In this document: positions 60,277 through 64,000 of the stretch, one piece after another
Position numbering within the stretch: position 1 is the first letter of the stretch
Layout: the number at the start of each line of letters is the position of its first letter
Assembly: GCA_022614805.1 (NCBI GenBank)
Contig: JAKEHY010000022.1
Location: 23,864-87,863, forward strand
Direction of reading: 5' to 3'
Origin: Candidatus Zixiibacteriota bacterium
Lineage (GTDB): Bacteria; Zixibacteria; MSB-5A5; DSPP01
DNA: 64,000 bases
The notes under the pieces: generated by a model
The model's database searches: none
What the model was told of the DNA's origin: nothing
What the model saw: the letters and a program-made list of their open reading frames with translations, nothing else
Position numbers and translations under genes: made by a program

Positions 60277-60933
60277 TTACTTCTTCTTCTGCGCACCGGC
60301 CGCCTTCAGCCGGCGAACCAACTCCCCCCGCAGCCGGGTGCGGGCCCGGTGCAGGTACCAGCGCACCGTGACCGGGGGCATATTCATAATCGTGGCGACT
60401 TCGGCTATCTCCAGCCCCTCCATATCCCGCAAAACGAAAATCGAGCGCTGCTTGGGGCTCAACACCTCCAAAGCCTTTTTTATTCGGTCGGTCGCATCCT
60501 TGCGGAAGTACACCGCCTCCGGCGTGCGTCCCGCCTCCGCCGGTCGGGCTTCCGCCTCCTCCAAATCCTCGTGGCGGTGCTTCTTGTAGCGCCGCCAGTA
60601 ATCGATGGCCGCATTGACGGTGATGCGGTAGAGCCAGGTGGAAAACCTCTTTTTCGGGTCGAAGCGCTTGAGGTTGTAAAAGGTCTTGACGAAAACGATT
60701 TGCGAAATGTCCTTGGCGTCCTCATAGTCGCCGACCATTTTGAAGGCCAGCCCCGCCACCTGGGTTTTATACCGCTCCACCAGTTCCCGAAAGGCGGCCT
60801 CGTCTTTTTCCTTCACCCGGGCAATGAGCGCCAAAACCTGCGGGTCTTCGGAAAATCCGTTTCCCTCTTTCGAAAACCGCTCGTCCGCTTCGGGTCCCTC
60901 TTTCCTCGGGATAAATCCGTCTTCTTTAAGCAT
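60277..60933 (-). CDS. ECF-family RNA polymerase sigma factor
   Basis: A 218-residue sigma-70 family factor. Region 2 is at about 40-120 (FRELVERYKTQVAGLAFKM, DAKDISQIVFVKTFYNLKRF, FSTWLYRITVNAAIDYWRR), followed by an acidic linker and region 4 at about 150-205 (LSPKQRSIFVLRDMEGLEIA, PPVTVRWYLHRARTRLR). It would direct transcription of a stress or envelope regulon and is paired with the anti-sigma gene downstream. Confidence 0.94.
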   Translation of the reverse strand: MLKEDGFIPRKEGPEADERFSKEGNGFSEDPQVLALIARVKEKDEAAFRELVERYKTQVAGLAFKMVGDYEDAKDISQIVFVKTFYNLKRFDPKKRFSTWLYRITVNAAIDYWRRYKKHRHEDLEEAEARPAEAGRTPEAVYFRKDATDRIKKALEVLSPKQRSIFVLRDMEGLEIAEVATIMNMPPVTVRWYLHRARTRLRGELVRRLKAAGAQKKK

Positions 60934-60953
60934 ACGCAGAAAACTGGCCGTTG

Positions 60954-61862
60954 TTAGGGATTTTCATGCAGGGTTGGAACGGAGCAAGCCTTCCCCTCCG
61001 CCGCACAGCAGGCGCACTCGAACTGGAAGGTGGCGTGGTGGATTCCGAACCGGCTGGCCAAAAGCCGGTTCAACTCATCCAGCGTCTTTTGCGCCGCGTG
61101 GGTGTTTTCGGTTTCCACCACCACGTGGGCGGAAAGGGCCGGCAGGCTGGTGGAGATGTTCCAGACGTGCAAATCGTGCAAGTCCAAAACGCCGGGCGAG
61201 GAGCGTATGGCGGCTTCCACCTGCGCAAGCTCGACCCCCTTCGGCACCCCTTCGAGCAGAATGTTCCCCGCCTCCTTCAAAACCCGCACGGCGCCGAAGA
61301 AAATCAAAAGGGCGATGAAAATCGAGCAGGCCGGGTCGAACCAGACCAGGCCCCAGATTTGAATCACGACGGCGCTGGCGACCACGCCGACCGAGCCGAG
61401 CAGGTCTCCCAGAACGTGCAGCCAGGCGGCTTTTAGATTCAAACTTTCATACCGGTGGCTTTCCAAAAGATAGGCCATATAGACGTTCCCTAAAAGACCG
61501 ACGGCGGCGAAGCCCAAAAGCGGCCCGGCCTTAATCGAATGCGGATTTTGAAAACGGTTCCACGCCTCCCAAAGAATCAGCCCGCAGATGACCAAAAGGG
61601 AGACGGCGTTGACCATCGCCGCCAGCTCTTCCGCCCGACGATAGCCGTAGGTTTTGGTTTCAGTGGTGGCCAAAGTGGCGAGGTAAGCGGCGTACAAAGC
61701 CAGAAGCAAAGCCAGCAAATCGGCCAACAAATGGCCGGAGTCGGAAAGCAAAGCCAGGCTGCCGGTGTACAGCCCGCCGGTGACCTCGAGGGCGAACAAC
61801 GCCAGAACGACAAAAACCGCTTTTTTTAAGCGCAAAAGCGCGCCCACATCGGAACGCTTCAT
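60954..61862 (-). CDS. Cation diffusion facilitator (CDF) metal efflux protein
   Basis: A 302-residue CzcD/ZitB-type exporter with six helices. The metal site in helix 2 is SLALLSDSGHLLADLLAL (HxxxD) and that in helix 5 is AAWLHVLGDLLGSVGVV (HxxxD). The C-terminal cytoplasmic domain is ferredoxin-like (VLDLHDLHVWNISTSLPALS, LASRFGIHHATFQFECA). It probably exports Zn2+, Co2+ or Cd2+ in exchange for protons. Confidence 0.93.
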   Translation of the reverse strand: MKRSDVGALLRLKKAVFVVLALFALEVTGGLYTGSLALLSDSGHLLADLLALLLALYAAYLATLATTETKTYGYRRAEELAAMVNAVSLLVICGLILWEAWNRFQNPHSIKAGPLLGFAAVGLLGNVYMAYLLESHRYESLNLKAAWLHVLGDLLGSVGVVASAVVIQIWGLVWFDPACSIFIALLIFFGAVRVLKEAGNILLEGVPKGVELAQVEAAIRSSPGVLDLHDLHVWNISTSLPALSAHVVVETENTHAAQKTLDELNRLLASRFGIHHATFQFECACCAAEGKACSVPTLHENP

Positions 61863-61922
61863 CTAAACCTGTCGGAAGTATAACCTCAAAAAACGAAAAA
61901 GCAAAATGGAATTGGAAAACAA

Positions 61923-61949
61923 AAGGGGCGGGCCTTTCGCCCGCCCCTT
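61923..61949 (-). terminator. Terminator of the fiber-like gene
   Basis: Stem AAGGGGCGGGC/GCCCGCCCCTT with a five-base loop; read on the minus strand it is followed by TTTT. Confidence 0.75.
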
Positions 61950-61985
61950 GCTTTGTTGCCGAAGAGTCGAATCCGCTCCTTGATT

Positions 61986-64000
61986 CTATCGCTCGGTTTC
62001 GGCCATTTCGGAGGAGGCGCTCTTCAAGACGATGTTTTTCAATTCGTCGATTTGCTTTTGCTGTTTCAGGATGATTTCCTGAAGCCCTTCCAGCGTTTGG
62101 GCCACCGTGGAAGGATTGCTCCGCACGAAGTTGCCGAAGAGGACCGAGATTTTCTTGTGCTTGCGCCCGCCAACCATCTCGTTAACGGCTGACCAATCCA
62201 CCGCCTCCGCTGCCCGGGCCACAATGTGGCCGATGGGATATTTTCCCTCATCATCCTTCATCGCGTGACCGGGAGTGGAGGAGGAAATCAAATAATCGCC
62301 GGGCTGGATGTTTTGGCCTTCATCCACGACCCACATATCGCCGTTGCCAACGGCCATAACCAAGTGCGGATTTTCCGGGCCGGCCGGTTTAGACGGCTCT
62401 CCGAGCGCAAGATAGGAACCGAGGCAAGCTGGGTCGTTGGGAATACTTGAACGCTTAACCCCGTAGATAATTTCCGATTTGGGATTATCGTGCGAGTTCC
62501 GGTTAAAGCCGGTGAGCGAGACCAGTTCCCCCCGCTCTATTGCTTCCTCCGTCCAGCCGTAGTGCGAACCGGTGAAGGCATTGTAGGAGACAGTTGTACC
62601 TGAAACTGAAATGTTTCCTTCATTAACGCCATCTTGATAAAGACCTACTATGGGGCCATCGCTGGTAGTCCGGTTAAAACCGGCGGCATTAAAACCAGGA
62701 GCTTCGACGGCCAAGCGACCGAGTATAGTGTTGGTCGTTCCGATGCCGACAGTGCCTTCAACCAAAAGGCCGTTGGCCGGAGCCGCACTGGTTCCGGAGT
62801 AACCGGCACCGATGGCGGCTCCGCCTTCCACATCTAACTTGTTCGCGGGGCTGCTCGTCCCGAGGCCGACATTGCCTGAACTAGTGATGTGTACCCTGTC
62901 GAGACCTGCCGTGCCCAATCGCAGGGCATCGGTCGCATTGCTGTAGTTTATGTAACCGGCATACGCACTGGCGTTGTCGCCGAAGCTTATACGTCCGCTA
63001 CCAGCCGTGCCCCCGATAACATTGACGGAGGCGATATCCACGGATGCGGCGTTGTTGTTGACCACCAGCCCTTCGTTAAGCAAATCGCCCGGCAGTCCTT
63101 GGCCGCTTCCTCTGTTGACGTGCAGCCTGGCCGATGGGCCGGTCGTTCCGATGCCGACGTCGCCAGTGCTTGAGATGTGCATCCTATTGAGACCTCCCGT
63201 GCCAACTTGCATTGCATCGGTTGCGTTACTGTATGCAACATAACCGGCATACGCACTGGCGTTGTCGCCGAAGCTTATGCGGCCGCTTCCGGCAGTGCCC
63301 CCGATAACATTGACGGAGGCGATATCCACGGATGCGGCGTTGTTGTTGACCACCAGCCCTTCGTCAAGCAAATCGCCCGGCAGCCCTTGGCCGCTTCCTC
63401 TGTTGACCTGTAGTTTGGCCGATGGGGCGTTTGTCCCGATGCCGACGTTGCCGTTCACATCGTTGATAAACATCCGGGTCGTTCCGGTTGGGGCTTGTAA
63501 CGTGAGCGGGCTGTTACTGGAGAGAAAGTTGGAAAAAACCGTGTCCCCTTTGATGCTTCCGACTACTTCCAGTTTTTTGTTGGGGCCAGTGGTTCCGATA
63601 CCGACATTGCCGTTGTTGGCGACCGATAATCTTACCTGCGCCGCCGTCCGCAAACTTATTGTTCCGGACGGCCTGTTATTTCCGATTGTCATGTTGCTGC
63701 CGCCGCCAGGGCCGGCGACTACAATGTGTGCAGTCCCATCACCAAAACTTATCCGCTCCTGGGCCGCTGCTCCGGCATTAGGATTTTCAATTGTTATGCC
63801 TACGCCGGCGTTTGCATCCCTGTAAAGGTGAAGCAGGTTGTTTGGTAGAGCGGTTCCTATGCCCACACTGTCGCCACTGTTGTTCAGGCGAACAAAGTTG
63901 CCGTCATCCGTCCAGCCGCTGGGGGTGGCCCCTTGGTCAACGGCCGTAACCACCGAGCCGTCCTGATTGATGGCCCTGATGAATGAGCCGGGTGCCGCGA
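61986..64000 (-). CDS. Fiber/stalk-like repetitive protein, 5' end outside window
   Basis: At least 671 residues, running off the right edge (the frame stays open and coding-like to base 64000). It is built of stalk repeats of the type NVGIGTTGPSARLHVNRGSG, usual in trimeric tail fibers and in surface stalks of uncultivated bacteria, then a C-terminal domain (about the last 190 residues) with SLTGFNRNSHDNPKSEIIYG and IQPGDYLISSS, and a final coiled coil (ILKQQKQIDELKNIVLK). A cell-surface structural role is more likely than phage, as no phage genes adjoin it. Confidence 0.8.
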   Translation of the reverse strand, partial: AAPGSFIRAINQDGSVVTAVDQGATPSGWTDDGNFVRLNNSGDSVGIGTALPNNLLHLYRDANAGVGITIENPNAGAAAQERISFGDGTAHIVVAGPGGGSNMTIGNNRPSGTISLRTAAQVRLSVANNGNVGIGTTGPNKKLEVVGSIKGDTVFSNFLSSNSPLTLQAPTGTTRMFINDVNGNVGIGTNAPSAKLQVNRGSGQGLPGDLLDEGLVVNNNAASVDIASVNVIGGTAGSGRISFGDNASAYAGYVAYSNATDAMQVGTGGLNRMHISSTGDVGIGTTGPSARLHVNRGSGQGLPGDLLNEGLVVNNNAASVDIASVNVIGGTAGSGRISFGDNASAYAGYINYSNATDALRLGTAGLDRVHITSSGNVGLGTSSPANKLDVEGGAAIGAGYSGTSAAPANGLLVEGTVGIGTTNTILGRLAVEAPGFNAAGFNRTTSDGPIVGLYQDGVNEGNISVSGTTVSYNAFTGSHYGWTEEAIERGELVSLTGFNRNSHDNPKSEIIYGVKRSSIPNDPACLGSYLALGEPSKPAGPENPHLVMAVGNGDMWVVDEGQNIQPGDYLISSSTPGHAMKDDEGKYPIGHIVARAAEAVDWSAVNEMVGGRKHKKISVLFGNFVRSNPSTVAQTLEGLQEIILKQQKQIDELKNIVLKSASSEMAETER
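62880..63420. repeat. Tandem 288-bp direct repeat within the fiber-like gene
   Basis: Two adjacent copies, for example TAACCGGCATACGCACTGGC at 62953 and at 63241, are nearly identical for most of their length and encode a 96-residue module. Recent duplication or gene conversion is likely. Confidence 0.85.

Noticed and set aside
61986..64000. Prophage tail fiber
   Set aside because: The stalk repeats resemble tail fibers, but no capsid, terminase, integrase or lysis genes adjoin it and it has its own terminator; a cell-surface stalk is simpler.

Overview
The window looks like a chromosomal piece of an uncultivated diderm (Gram-negative) bacterium with moderately high G+C. Diderm markers are BamD, LolA, a patatin/BamA fusion and an outer-membrane beta-barrel protein. 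Secreted proteins ending in dockerin-type repeats, a DUF2723 membrane glycosyltransferase and dense short palindromic repeats resemble genomes of FCB-related candidate phyla such as Zixibacteria or KSB1; that placement is inference, since no rRNA gene is present. Many genes are packed with 1-4 nt stop/start overlaps (ATGA, TAATG, TTGA), so most blocks are probably translationally coupled operons.

Layout. 0-14.5 kb: DUF2723 glycosyltransferase, EamA transporter, patatin-BamA protein, SpoU rRNA methyltransferase, DedA and CorC/HlyC proteins, a P-type cation ATPase, then a coupled DUF502 / EIIA-CBS / cation-exchanger-like trio. 14.5-21.7 kb: a gene-free stretch, a secreted FG-GAP protein, HtpX, and two more secreted dockerin proteins, one with a His/Cys domain resembling DUF4347. 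21.7-25.2 kb: a minus-strand zinc-ribbon protein and a coupled five-gene membrane module of unknown function. 25.3-28.6 kb: a sugar ABC importer without its ATPase. 28.6-37 kb: a coupled peptidoglycan peptide recycling operon (amidase, Ala-Glu epimerase, LD-carboxypeptidase, NlpC/P60, alanine racemase, PBP4, aminotransferase), then a CPBP protease. 38-44 kb: split transketolase, an AT-rich nuclease-like gene, dephospho-CoA kinase and DNA polymerase I. 44.6-51.6 kb: sugar transferase, outer-membrane protein, then NadD, BamD, transglycosylase, LolA and FtsK. 51.8-56.9 kb: an HPr-kinase/PEPCK-like protein and an ABC-2 exporter. 57-58.7 kb: an AT-rich accessory patch with a DUF559 (Vsr-like) endonuclease. 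58.8-64 kb: a tRNA-Thr, DUF1287, an ECF sigma/anti-sigma pair, a CDF efflux protein and a partial fiber/stalk-like protein running off the end.

The strongest candidate for an undescribed system is at 58.05-58.57 kb. A single DUF559 endonuclease gene is bracketed by 38-bp near-perfect terminal inverted repeats (36/38), and the right one supplies its stop codon. Each terminal repeat is itself a hairpin plus a conserved G-rich tail, and solo copies of the same hairpin lie elsewhere in the window. Other small palindromic families occur too, some nested inside the loops or tails of others. This resembles the REP/RAYT logic (a nuclease with dispersed hairpins) but with a PD-(D/E)XK-type enzyme.
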